A DNA stretch of 10,082 nucleotides, from positions 1 to 10,082 of the forward strand of contig JBELMB010000184.1 of NCBI GenBank assembly GCA_042088665.1, in the 5' to 3' direction. The stretch comes from JBELMB01 sp042088665 (GTDB taxonomy: Bacteria > Pseudomonadota > Alphaproteobacteria > Rhodobacterales > Rhodobacteraceae). The notes under the pieces are model-generated. The model was not told where the DNA came from and searched no databases. It saw only the letters and a program-made list of their open reading frames with translations. Positions within the stretch are counted from its first letter, which is position 1. Every line of letters begins with the position of its first letter. Shown here one piece after another: positions 1 through 6,649 of the stretch. The position numbers and the translations under genes were made by a program.

Positions 1-195
1 CTGATTGCTTTTGCGATCATCACTGAATCCGTCTTTCAATGGCCCGGCATGGGTCTGTTGTTCATCAATGCCATCCAGTTCGTCGATATCCCGGTCATGG
101 CGGCCTATCTGATGCTGATTTCCGTGATGTTCGTCGGCATCAACCTGTTGGTCGACCTGCTTTACGTCGCAGTCGACCCGAGGCTGCGAACATGA
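1..195 (+). CDS. ABC transporter permease, DppB/OppB type (C-terminal end only)
   Basis: This is the last 64 residues of the first inner-membrane permease of a peptide/nickel-type ABC importer; the 5' part lies outside the window. Reading from base 1, the frame gives a typical DppB-family ending: an ITESVFQWPGMGLL segment, then IPVMAAYLMLISVMFVGINLLVDLLY as the last membrane helix, and the family tail VDPRLR before TGA at 193-195. The TES-F-WPG-G pattern and the D-P-R-x-R ending are hallmarks of this subunit. Its stop overlaps the start of the next permease as ATGA (192-195), so the two subunits are probably translationally coupled. The transported substrate (di-/oligopeptide, nickel, opine or other) cannot be told from this fragment. 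Confidence 0.93.
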   Translation: MIAFAIITESVFQWPGMGLLFINAIQFVDIPVMAAYLMLISVMFVGINLLVDLLYVAVDPRLRT

Positions 196-1109
196 TCCGC
201 GCGTTCAGACGCGGATGGGACAGCGACCTTGCCTGGCAATTCCGCCGCTCTCCCATCGCCATGGTCTCTGCGGCGGTGACGCTGCTGTTGCTGTTGTCGG
301 CGCTCTTTGCGCCGCTGCTGGCGGTGATGAATCCCTTTGATCCCGCCAGCCTGAACCTGCTCAACAGTGAGACGCCCCCCCTCACACCCGGGCAGTTCAC
401 CGGTGAAACCTTCCTGATGGGCACAGACACGCAGGGCCGCGATGTCTATTCCACGATCCTCTACGGGATGCGGATCTCGCTGTTCGTGGGATTTGCCGCC
501 GTGGGGCTGGGGATGATCCTCGGGGTCACGCTGGGGTTGATTTCCGGCTACTTCGGGGGGTGGGCCGATACGATCATCATGCGGATCGCGGATGTGCAGC
601 TGACCTTTCCGTCGATCCTTGTCGCGATGCTGATCTTTGGCGTGGCCAAGGGATTCACCCCGGTCGAGTTCCGCGACCAGCTGGCGATCTGGGTGCTGGT
701 GCTGTCGATCGGCCTGTCGGACTGGGTGCAATTCGCCCGCGTGGTCCGCGGCGCGACCATGGTCGAAAAGAACAAGGAATATGTCCTTGCGGCCCGCCTC
801 ATCGGACGCGGTGCGCTGCCGATCATGCTGCGCCACATTCTGCCCAACGTGCTGTCGCCGGTGCTGGTCATCGCCACGATCAGCCTCGCGCTGGCGATCA
901 TCGCCGAGGCCACGCTCAGCTTTCTGGGCGTCGGCGCGCCGGTCACGCAACCCTCATTGGGCACGCTGATCCGCATCGGTCAGGGGTTCTTGTTGTCGGG
1001 CCAATGGTGGATCCTGACCTTCCCGGCGCTGACGCTGCTGGCGCTGGCACTGTCGGTCAACCTGCTGGGCGACTGGCTGCGCGACGCGCTGAACCCAAAG
1101 CTGAGGTGA
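192..1109 (+). CDS. ABC transporter permease, DppC/OppC type
   Basis: Second inner-membrane permease (305 aa) of the peptide/nickel-type importer; it pairs with the DppB-type subunit to form the translocation pore. The start at 192 is preferred over open codons upstream because it overlaps the previous stop (ATGA), has GAGG at 180-183 with 8-base spacing, and gives the normal family length. An N-terminal OppC_N-like helix (about residues 22-44) is followed by the family motif GTDTQGRDVYS (77-87) and G-R-SLFVG. The BPD_transp_1 domain (about 95-300) has five hydrophobic helices. The EAA loop that docks with the ATPase is at about 196-221 (EYVLAARLIGRG...RHILPN). The C-terminus has LGDWLRDALNPKLR, as usual. 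Nothing is missing. Exact substrate is unknown. Confidence 0.96.
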   Translation: MIRAFRRGWDSDLAWQFRRSPIAMVSAAVTLLLLLSALFAPLLAVMNPFDPASLNLLNSETPPLTPGQFTGETFLMGTDTQGRDVYSTILYGMRISLFVGFAAVGLGMILGVTLGLISGYFGGWADTIIMRIADVQLTFPSILVAMLIFGVAKGFTPVEFRDQLAIWVLVLSIGLSDWVQFARVVRGATMVEKNKEYVLAARLIGRGALPIMLRHILPNVLSPVLVIATISLALAIIAEATLSFLGVGAPVTQPSLGTLIRIGQGFLLSGQWWILTFPALTLLALALSVNLLGDWLRDALNPKLR

Positions 1110-1113
1110 GGCG

Positions 1114-1236
1114 ATGACCCGCAAGAGCCCCCATCGTGACGACAAGGCCGCGCAACGACGGTCCCGCACACCCGCGCCCGGCAAACCCGTCGTGCTGCGC
1201 TGCGCTTGCGCCAAGAACGGGGGCCGCGACCAGTGA
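1114..1236 (+). CDS. Small basic ORF, 40 aa, between permease and ATPase genes
   Basis: Short reading frame not recognised as any family. ATG at 1114 lies 4 bases after the permease stop and is preceded by a very good Shine-Dalgarno stretch, GAGGTGAGG (1103-1111). It encodes 40 residues: 11 are Arg or Lys, there is a Pro-rich middle (RTPAPGKP), and a C-A-C cysteine pair sits at residues 30-32. Its TGA (1234-1236) overlaps the GTG start of the ATPase as GTGA. Because the ATPase has only a weak ribosome site of its own, the small ORF may deliver ribosomes to it by translational coupling. It is either a real small protein or a coupling leader; the sequence alone cannot decide. No signal peptide or membrane helix is visible. 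Confidence 0.55.
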   Translation: MTRKSPHRDDKAAQRRSRTPAPGKPVVLRCACAKNGGRDQ

Positions 1237-2930
1237 GCTTGCTCGAGATCCAGGACCTCACGGTCACGTTTCCCACGCGCCACCAGACCTTTACGGCCGT
1301 GGACAAGGCGAACCTGACGGTCGAAGCGGGCGAAATCCACGGACTGGTGGGGGAAAGCGGCGCGGGCAAATCGACCATTGGTGCCGCGATCATGGGGCTG
1401 CTGGACCCGCCGGGTCGTATCGCTTCGGGCACCATCAGCTTTCAGGGTCAGGAGATCAGCGGGTTGGACGCCGCCGCCATGCGCGCCCTGCGCGGGCGCA
1501 AGATCTCCATGATCTTTCAAGACCCGCTGACCTCGCTCAATCCGCTGTTCACGATCCGCCAGCAGCTGACCGAGACGATCCTCGCGCATCTGCCCATGTC
1601 CGCACAGGAGGCAGACACCCGCGCGCGCGACTTGCTGGACCGGGTCGGCATCCCGGACCCGGACACCCGGCTCGACCAGTATCCGCACCAGTTCTCGGGC
1701 GGAATGCGGCAGCGCGTGGTGATTGCGCTGGCGCTGTGTTCGGAACCGCAGGTCATCATCGCCGATGAGCCGACCACCGCGCTGGACGTGGCGGTTCAGG
1801 CGCAGATCCTTGACCTGATCCGCGATCTGGCGCGCGAACGGCGCGTGGGCGTGATCCTCATCACCCATGACATGGGCGTGATCGCGGATACCACCGACCG
1901 GGTGACCGTGATGTACGACGGCGCCGTCGTCGAAAGCGGCGCAACCGCGCAGGTGCTGGGCGCGCCGGACCACCCCTATACCCAGTCGCTCATCGCCGCG
2001 GTGCCACGGCCAAACGTGAAACTGCACCGCTTTCCGCGGGTCGGCTACGGTGGGCGCGTGCCCGATTTTGCCATCGGCGACCTTGCCGCCAACTGGCCAA
2101 AGCAACCGCAGCCCGACGGGCCACTCTTGCAAGTCACCGACCTGACCAAGCGCTTTATCGAGAAACGCAGCCTGCTGCCCGCGGGACGGCGCTGGTTTAC
2201 GGCGGTGGACCGCATCAGCTTTGATCTTGCTCCGGGCGAAGTGCTGGGCATTGTCGGCGAAAGCGGCTCTGGCAAATCGACGGTCGCAAGGGTCATCTCT
2301 GGTCTCTACGAGGCCGATGGCGGCAGCGTGACATTTGACGGCACATTGGTCAGCGACCCCCGGGACAAGAGCGCGCAGCAGGCCTTTCGCAGGCAGATCC
2401 AGATGATCTTTCAGGATCCCTACAGCTCGCTCAACCCGCGGATGCGCGTCGATCAAATCGTCGCAGAACCGATCCGACACCACCGCCTGCTGCAAGGCCG
2501 GGCGGTGCGGGCGCGGGTGGCGGAGCTGTTGACACAGGTGGGGCTGGGCGCCGAAGCCGGGCTGAAGTATCCGCATGAGTTCTCTGGCGGACAAAGGCAA
2601 CGCATATCCATCGCCCGTGCTCTGGCCACGCAACCGCGCCTGCTGATCTGCGACGAGCCGACAAGCGCACTGGACGTGTCGATCCAGGCCCAGATCCTGA
2701 ACATTCTCAAGGATCTGCAAGAGCACCTTGGCCTGACCATGCTGTTCATCAGCCATGATTTGCCGGTGGTGCGCCAGATGTGCGACCGGGTCGCGGTGAT
2801 GAAATCCGGGCAGTTGGTAGAGTTGCAAGAAACAGAGGCGCTGTTTGCCACGCCGCGCGCGCCCTATACGCGCGATCTTCTTGGCTTGATGCCGCGGCTT
2901 GACGGGCTGGCCCCTGCCCCGGCGGCGTGA
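1233..2930 (+). CDS. ABC transporter ATP-binding protein, fused DppD-DppF type (two nucleotide-binding domains)
   Basis: A 565-aa cytoplasmic ATPase carrying both nucleotide-binding domains of a peptide/nickel-type importer in one chain, replacing separate DppD and DppF subunits. First domain: Walker A GESGAGKST at 40-48, signature FSGGMRQR at 154-161, Walker B IIADEPTTALD from 175, switch His at 212. Second domain: Walker A GESGSGKST at 342-350, signature FSGGQRQR at 450-457, Walker B LLICDEPTSALD from 470, switch His at 508. Both active sites look complete. Each domain is followed by an oligopeptide-transporter C-terminal type segment (HPYTQSLIAAVPRP, APYTRDLLGLMPRL). GTG at 1233 is chosen because it gives the family N-terminus VSLLEIQDLTV and overlaps the small ORF's stop; a TTG at 1206 in frame is less likely. 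The preceding G-rich stretch (1219-1223) is only a weak ribosome site. Confidence 0.96.
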   Translation: MSLLEIQDLTVTFPTRHQTFTAVDKANLTVEAGEIHGLVGESGAGKSTIGAAIMGLLDPPGRIASGTISFQGQEISGLDAAAMRALRGRKISMIFQDPLTSLNPLFTIRQQLTETILAHLPMSAQEADTRARDLLDRVGIPDPDTRLDQYPHQFSGGMRQRVVIALALCSEPQVIIADEPTTALDVAVQAQILDLIRDLARERRVGVILITHDMGVIADTTDRVTVMYDGAVVESGATAQVLGAPDHPYTQSLIAAVPRPNVKLHRFPRVGYGGRVPDFAIGDLAANWPKQPQPDGPLLQVTDLTKRFIEKRSLLPAGRRWFTAVDRISFDLAPGEVLGIVGESGSGKSTVARVISGLYEADGGSVTFDGTLVSDPRDKSAQQAFRRQIQMIFQDPYSSLNPRMRVDQIVAEPIRHHRLLQGRAVRARVAELLTQVGLGAEAGLKYPHEFSGGQRQRISIARALATQPRLLICDEPTSALDVSIQAQILNILKDLQEHLGLTMLFISHDLPVVRQMCDRVAVMKSGQLVELQETEALFATPRAPYTRDLLGLMPRLDGLAPAPAA

Positions 2931-2957
2931 CACCGGCCCGCCGGACAATAATCGGGA

Positions 2958-2985
2958 ACGGGAAAAGCGAACTCCGCTTCCCCGT
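2958..2985 (+). terminator. Possible hairpin terminator after the ABC importer operon
   Basis: An inverted repeat begins 28 bases after the ATPase stop: ACGGG (2958-2962) pairs with CCCGT (2981-2985), and AAGCG (2965-2969) pairs with CGCTT (2975-2979) around the loop AACTC, with a 2x1 internal loop between the two stems. The position is right for an operon end, but no T-run follows directly; a T-rich patch (CCTTTATTTC) comes about 10 bases later. It may act with Rho, or merely protect the 3' end. Confidence 0.35.
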
Positions 2986-3069
2986 AGAGCGAAACCTTTA
3001 TTTCGGGGCGGTCATCGCCTAGGTTGATCCCAACGCTTATTCAAACTGACTTTTGCACATAGGTTCCCG

Positions 3070-3525
3070 ATGTCCGAGACCGCCCCAAGACCCCCTCGCA
3101 GATTGTTTCTGGCCAGCATCGTTGCGGCGGTTGCTGCGGCGGGCGCAACGACGCTTGCGGTCATGGGGGGGCTGTCTTCGCCGCAAAGCGCCACCTTCCA
3201 GTTCGCGCGCGGCACCAATCTGGCGGCAGGCGAGGAAGAGCGGCTGCGCGGCTATCTTGTGCAAGCACTCGAGGACAACAGGATGACCCTGCGCATCCTC
3301 GGCCACAGCGGCACGCAGGGCGAGGCCAGCGCCAACCTGCGACTCAGCGAGGAACGCGCGGATCTCGTGGCCAATTTTGCGCAGGACATGGGCATCTCGC
3401 GCCTCAACCTGACGGCAACCGGGCTGGGGGGCACATCGCCGTTTGCCCGCCCCTCGGACATGAGCCCGCGCGCCCATGAGGCCGCGCTGGCACGCGTCGA
3501 CGTGATCCTGCAGGTCGGTCGATGA
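3070..3525 (+). CDS. Small membrane-anchored OmpA-like domain protein
   Basis: A 151-aa protein with a basic N-terminus, one hydrophobic segment (about residues 12-33, an uncleaved anchor or signal) and an OmpA-C-like domain (about 42-149) placed in the periplasm. The domain shows FQFARGTNLAAGEEERL, then the LGHSGTQG loop (77-84), N-LRLSEERADLV (89-100) and a closing ARVDVIL strand. Known OmpA domains bind peptidoglycan diaminopimelate through an Asp in the G-[HY]-[ST]-D loop and an Arg in LSxxRA. Here the Arg is kept (R96) but the Asp position is Gly (G81), so binding may be altered. The start has a poor ribosome site (TAGG at 3060-3063). It is the first gene of a five-gene + strand cluster and overlaps the next gene by ATGA. 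No convincing promoter was found in 2931-3069; a TTGATC at 3024-3029 lacks a good -10. Confidence 0.8.
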   Translation: MSETAPRPPRRLFLASIVAAVAAAGATTLAVMGGLSSPQSATFQFARGTNLAAGEEERLRGYLVQALEDNRMTLRILGHSGTQGEASANLRLSEERADLVANFAQDMGISRLNLTATGLGGTSPFARPSDMSPRAHEAALARVDVILQVGR

Positions 3526-4217
3526 ACCCGCGGCTTGTCCCCTGGATTGCGGCCGGCGTGACCAGCGTGGCAGCGGTGATCTTTGCCATGACCGTGCGCC
3601 TGCCCTTGCCTTTCGAGGGCTTCGCGGCGCTGGTGGCCGGGGTGCTGGCCATGATGCTGACCTTTGCGCTGCCGCTCTTTCTGCCGCCGGCCTGGCTCTG
3701 GACCGATAGCGAGCGGCTGAGCCATGCCTTTGAAGAGCGTCACAACCTGTCCGGCGTGCGCGCCTCCTCGGCGCTGGAGGCCATCGCCTCCGCGCATCGC
3801 CGCGCCTCTGTGATCCGCAACAGCGCGCCAAAGTTTCAATCTCCGCTCAAGGAACAGGCCTACCGCGCCGCGGATCTGATGGACAGCGCCGCGCGCGAGA
3901 TCTTTTACGATCCGGGCACCTTCAACATGCACCGTTCCAACCTGATCCGCGCCGAACTGGTCGAAGACGCTGTTCTGACCCATGCAAGGCTGCGCGACCG
4001 TGGGGAGCGCAACGAGACCGGTCCGCAGGTACAGGCCTCGCGGCAGGCCGTGGTCGCCGCTCTGACCTCCCTCGAAGAGGCCTTTGCCCAGGCGGAATCG
4101 CGGGTCGCCGACCAGCTTCTGACGCAGGTGCACACGGCCTCCACTACAGCTGAACTGTTGCTGGCGCCGCGGCGCGCCGCATCCCATTCCAAAGACAAGC
4201 ATAAGGACACCCGATGA
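3522..4217 (+). CDS. Two-TM helical protein, XpaC-like (possible)
   Basis: A 231-aa inner-membrane protein. Two hydrophobic helices at about 7-26 and 32-55 form a hairpin, followed by a long, mostly helical, charged cytoplasmic region (60-215) and a basic tail (SHSKDKHKDTR). The layout, including an Ala-rich helix, a Y-D-P-x-T-F segment near 129 followed by L-VEDAVLTHARLR, and a final FAQAESRVADQLLTQVHT helix, resembles the XpaC family (5-bromo-4-chloroindolyl phosphate hydrolysis protein), which commonly neighbours TelA toxic-anion-resistance genes. This match is by eye from general family features and is not certain. The start overlaps the upstream stop (ATGA, 3522-3525) and its own stop overlaps the downstream start (ATGA, 4214-4217), so translation is probably coupled along the operon. 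No catalytic motif is visible. Confidence 0.75.
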   Translation: MNPRLVPWIAAGVTSVAAVIFAMTVRLPLPFEGFAALVAGVLAMMLTFALPLFLPPAWLWTDSERLSHAFEERHNLSGVRASSALEAIASAHRRASVIRNSAPKFQSPLKEQAYRAADLMDSAAREIFYDPGTFNMHRSNLIRAELVEDAVLTHARLRDRGERNETGPQVQASRQAVVAALTSLEEAFAQAESRVADQLLTQVHTASTTAELLLAPRRAASHSKDKHKDTR

Positions 4218-5893
4218 GACGTTTTGCCTATTTGCTGGCCTGTGGCTGTGCAAGCCTTTCGCTGACCGCCAACTCTGCGCTGGCGCAGGCAGGCGCCACG
4301 CTCGCGGAGACCGTGACAACCGACGTGCGGGACTGCTCCGCCGGATGGGCCACGGAGATGCCCCTGATCGCTTGGGGTGCCGATGGCGTCGTGGCCTACG
4401 CCAATGGCAGCGCGCTGTCCAATGATGGCGGGTTGCTGGGCGAGGCGGGCCTTGGTCTGAACCTGACGGTTCAGGATAATTTCGAGGTCCAGGTGGAAAA
4501 CTACCTCACCTGCGCGTCGCCCTTCCTGCGTGGCACACTGGGCATGCTGGCCGCCGCCGCGCCGGTGACCCAATCCGATCCCCGCACCGAGCAGATCGTT
4601 TTCTACAAACACAGCTTTTCCGCCGGGGACGGCATTGTCGGCGGTGACGGCATCCGCAAGATCGCCGATCTCGCAGGCAAGCGCATCGCCGTGCAGGCCA
4701 ATGGCCCGCATGTGGATTTCGTGGGCCGCATCCTCGCCGACGGGGGCCTGTCCTTTGACGACGTCGAAGTGGTCTGGACCTCTGACCTGACCGGCGAAGG
4801 CGACACCCCCGGCACCGTCATGGCCGAGGGCCGCGCCGATGCCGCCGCTGTCATCCTGCCCGACGCGCGCTTTCTGACCTCGGATGGAACCGTGGGAACC
4901 GGGGCCGAGGGCTCCATTCGCGGGGCGACGATCCTGATGTCCACACAGGAAGCTGCATCGGTCATCTCTGACTACATCGCCGTGCGCGCGGATTACTTCG
5001 ACGCCCACCGCGACGAGATCGCAACCATGGTCAACATCCTGTTCCGCGCCGAAGAGGAAATGCGCCAGTTCATGGCCAGCGAAGGGGACGCGCGCCGCGA
5101 CACCATGGCCAAGCTCATGGCAGATGAATTCCTCGGTGGTCTGCCCGTCGAAGAGGGTGTCTTTCTCTGGCAGGACGCCATCACCGATGGCTGGGCAGGC
5201 AATGCCAAGCATTTTGCCGATGCCAATGAGCCACGCCGCTTTGACGTCCTGCTGGAAGAAGTGAACATCGCCCTGCGCGGTGCCGGACGGTTGGGCTTCC
5301 CCGCAACGCTGGCCTCGGCGGAGTGGGATTTCACCACGCTCACGGACGGGTTGACCAACCTCGATGAACGTCAGATCGCGGCCTTCAACCCCGAAGCCGC
5401 GGCCGCCACCGTGCGCAAACTGCGCCGGACCGGTCAGCTGGACGCCAGCACGCGGATCGACTTCGAGGTGTATTTCGCGCCCGACAGCACCGATTTCCCG
5501 CTGGCCCTGTACGAGGCGGATTTTCAGGAAATCCTGCGCCTCGCCTCGACCTATTCCGGCGCGATCATCACCGTGGAGGGGCATTCCGACCCGCTCTATT
5601 ATCTCCAGCGGGAACGCGACGGCGCCGATAACGCGGAACTGCGCGCGGTGCGCACCTCGGCCCAGAACCTGTCGATGGAACGCTCCATCGCCGTGGTCGA
5701 CGCGCTTGTCGAATATTCCGGCGCGGAAAACCTGCGCATGAACCGCGATCAGTTCACCGTGGATGGGGTCGGTATTTCCAACCCGCGCAACAACCCGCCC
5801 AAGACCGAAGCGGAATGGCGCGAGAACATGCGCGTCGTCTTCCGGGTGCTCACCGTTCAGGCCGAGGCGACCACTTTCGCCCCGCTGCAATAG
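4214..5893 (+). CDS. Secreted solute-binding-protein/OmpA fusion
   Basis: A 559-aa exported protein. A signal peptide (residues 1-26, ending SALAQA) precedes a periplasmic solute-binding fold (about 45-365) of the general NMT1/TauA/PstS-like type: VENYLTCASPFLRG, EQIVFYKHSFSAGDGI, IADLAGKRIAVQANGPHVDFVGRIL, ADAAAVILPDARFL. C41 and C100 could form a disulfide. The C-terminus (about 413-548) is an OmpA-like peptidoglycan-binding domain with FEVYFAPDSTDF, EGHSDP (D459) and LSMERS (R490); both residues that bind diaminopimelate in known OmpA domains are present. The combination matches proteins annotated as substrate-binding/OmpA family, and suggests a ligand sensor or scavenger tethered to the cell wall rather than a transporter partner, because no permease lies beside it. 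A good ribosome site, AAGGA (4203-4207), precedes the ATG, which overlaps the previous stop. The ligand is unknown. Confidence 0.85.
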   Translation: MRRFAYLLACGCASLSLTANSALAQAGATLAETVTTDVRDCSAGWATEMPLIAWGADGVVAYANGSALSNDGGLLGEAGLGLNLTVQDNFEVQVENYLTCASPFLRGTLGMLAAAAPVTQSDPRTEQIVFYKHSFSAGDGIVGGDGIRKIADLAGKRIAVQANGPHVDFVGRILADGGLSFDDVEVVWTSDLTGEGDTPGTVMAEGRADAAAVILPDARFLTSDGTVGTGAEGSIRGATILMSTQEAASVISDYIAVRADYFDAHRDEIATMVNILFRAEEEMRQFMASEGDARRDTMAKLMADEFLGGLPVEEGVFLWQDAITDGWAGNAKHFADANEPRRFDVLLEEVNIALRGAGRLGFPATLASAEWDFTTLTDGLTNLDERQIAAFNPEAAAATVRKLRRTGQLDASTRIDFEVYFAPDSTDFPLALYEADFQEILRLASTYSGAIITVEGHSDPLYYLQRERDGADNAELRAVRTSAQNLSMERSIAVVDALVEYSGAENLRMNRDQFTVDGVGISNPRNNPPKTEAEWRENMRVVFRVLTVQAEATTFAPLQ

Positions 5894-5905
5894 GGAGCCG
5901 CTGTC

Positions 5906-6649
5906 ATGAAAAAGCTCCTGATTGTCATAGGCGGCTTCTTTGTCGTCACCCTCACCAGCCTGATCATTCTGGCCACACAGAACGCCGATGAATTCGAATT
6001 CGCCCCGGCCACACCGGTCACGCCCAACTGGGACACCATTGCCGCCTGGCCGCCGACCCGCGACGGCATGGTGGACGCGATCCCGGATCCGGGCCGCAAC
6101 TACACCGCCATCGTGCTGGACGATTCCGGCTCCATGGGGAGCGACATCATCGCGGCGCGCGCCGCCGTGCTCTCTGCCCGCGAGGCGATGGGCCCCGATG
6201 ACCGGCTGACGGTGATCGCGCTGAATGCAGAGGAAGTGATCCCCTTCATGACCGCCTCTGATGCGGCCGGGATCCTGCCCCAGCGCCTCGAGGCCGTGAA
6301 CAGCACCGGCAGCACGCCCCTGACCCGCGCCATCCGTGCCTCTCGCGATGCGCTCGCGGCAGAGGCGGCAGTGGCCGGGGGCTTTGGCACCTTCCGCATT
6401 CTCGTGACGACCGATGGTGCGGCCGATGACAACGAAGCGCTGGAAGCAGAGATCGAGGACATCGCGCGCAACACCCCGATCCAGATCGCCACAATCGGTG
6501 TCGGCATCCGGGGGCGCCACGTGCTGCGCCGGTCCGACCTCGCCGCCTTTGTCGCAATCGACGACGTCAGCGAACTGGCAGCGGCGCTGCGCACCGCCAT
6601 CGCGGAAGAGCAGAACTTCAGCGCCATGACCAGCTTTGGGGATCCCTGA
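5906..6649 (+). CDS. Membrane-anchored VWA domain protein
   Basis: A 247-aa protein with an N-terminal hydrophobic helix (residues 4-23) serving as a signal anchor, a short linker, and a von Willebrand factor A domain (about 66-235) in the periplasm. The metal-ion-dependent adhesion site is complete: D72-x-S74-x-S76 in LDDSGSMG, T137 in the STGSTPLT loop, and D170 in TTDGAADDNE. VWA domains bind partner proteins through a divalent metal held by these residues; the partner here is probably one of the neighbouring envelope proteins (inference). A ribosome site GGGAG (5893-5897) lies 8 bases before the ATG, and the gene follows the OmpA fusion by 12 bases. Its TGA shares one base with the next ATG (TGATG, 6647-6651), showing tight coupling. 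Confidence 0.9.
   Translation: MKKLLIVIGGFFVVTLTSLIILATQNADEFEFAPATPVTPNWDTIAAWPPTRDGMVDAIPDPGRNYTAIVLDDSGSMGSDIIAARAAVLSAREAMGPDDRLTVIALNAEEVIPFMTASDAAGILPQRLEAVNSTGSTPLTRAIRASRDALAAEAAVAGGFGTFRILVTTDGAADDNEALEAEIEDIARNTPIQIATIGVGIRGRHVLRRSDLAAFVAIDDVSELAAALRTAIAEEQNFSAMTSFGDP

Noticed and set aside
39..191. Extension of the second permease upstream to base 39
   Set aside because: It would overlap the first permease's C-terminus in another frame; the ATG at 192 has a ribosome site, stop overlap and family-length N-terminus.
1157..1168. GACGGTCCCGCA repeated at 1157-1168 and 7281-7292
   Set aside because: A 12-base match in a 10-kb GC-rich window is expected by chance, and the flanks do not match.
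954..2948. A 664-codon open frame on the - strand opposite the ABC ATPase
   Set aside because: It is antisense to an intact, motif-complete gene. Its translation is low-complexity, rich in Arg, His and Gln, as expected from GC-biased third positions, and it shows no domain.
3024..3029. TTGATC as a -35 box for the five-gene cluster
   Set aside because: No acceptable -10 lies 16-18 bases downstream (TGACTT at 17), so I did not annotate a promoter.
3905..6520. An 871-codon open frame on the - strand opposite the solute-binding/OmpA fusion and VWA genes
   Set aside because: Same reason: a shadow of GC-rich coding sequence, dominated by Gly, His, Arg and Asp, with no recognisable domain or ribosome site.
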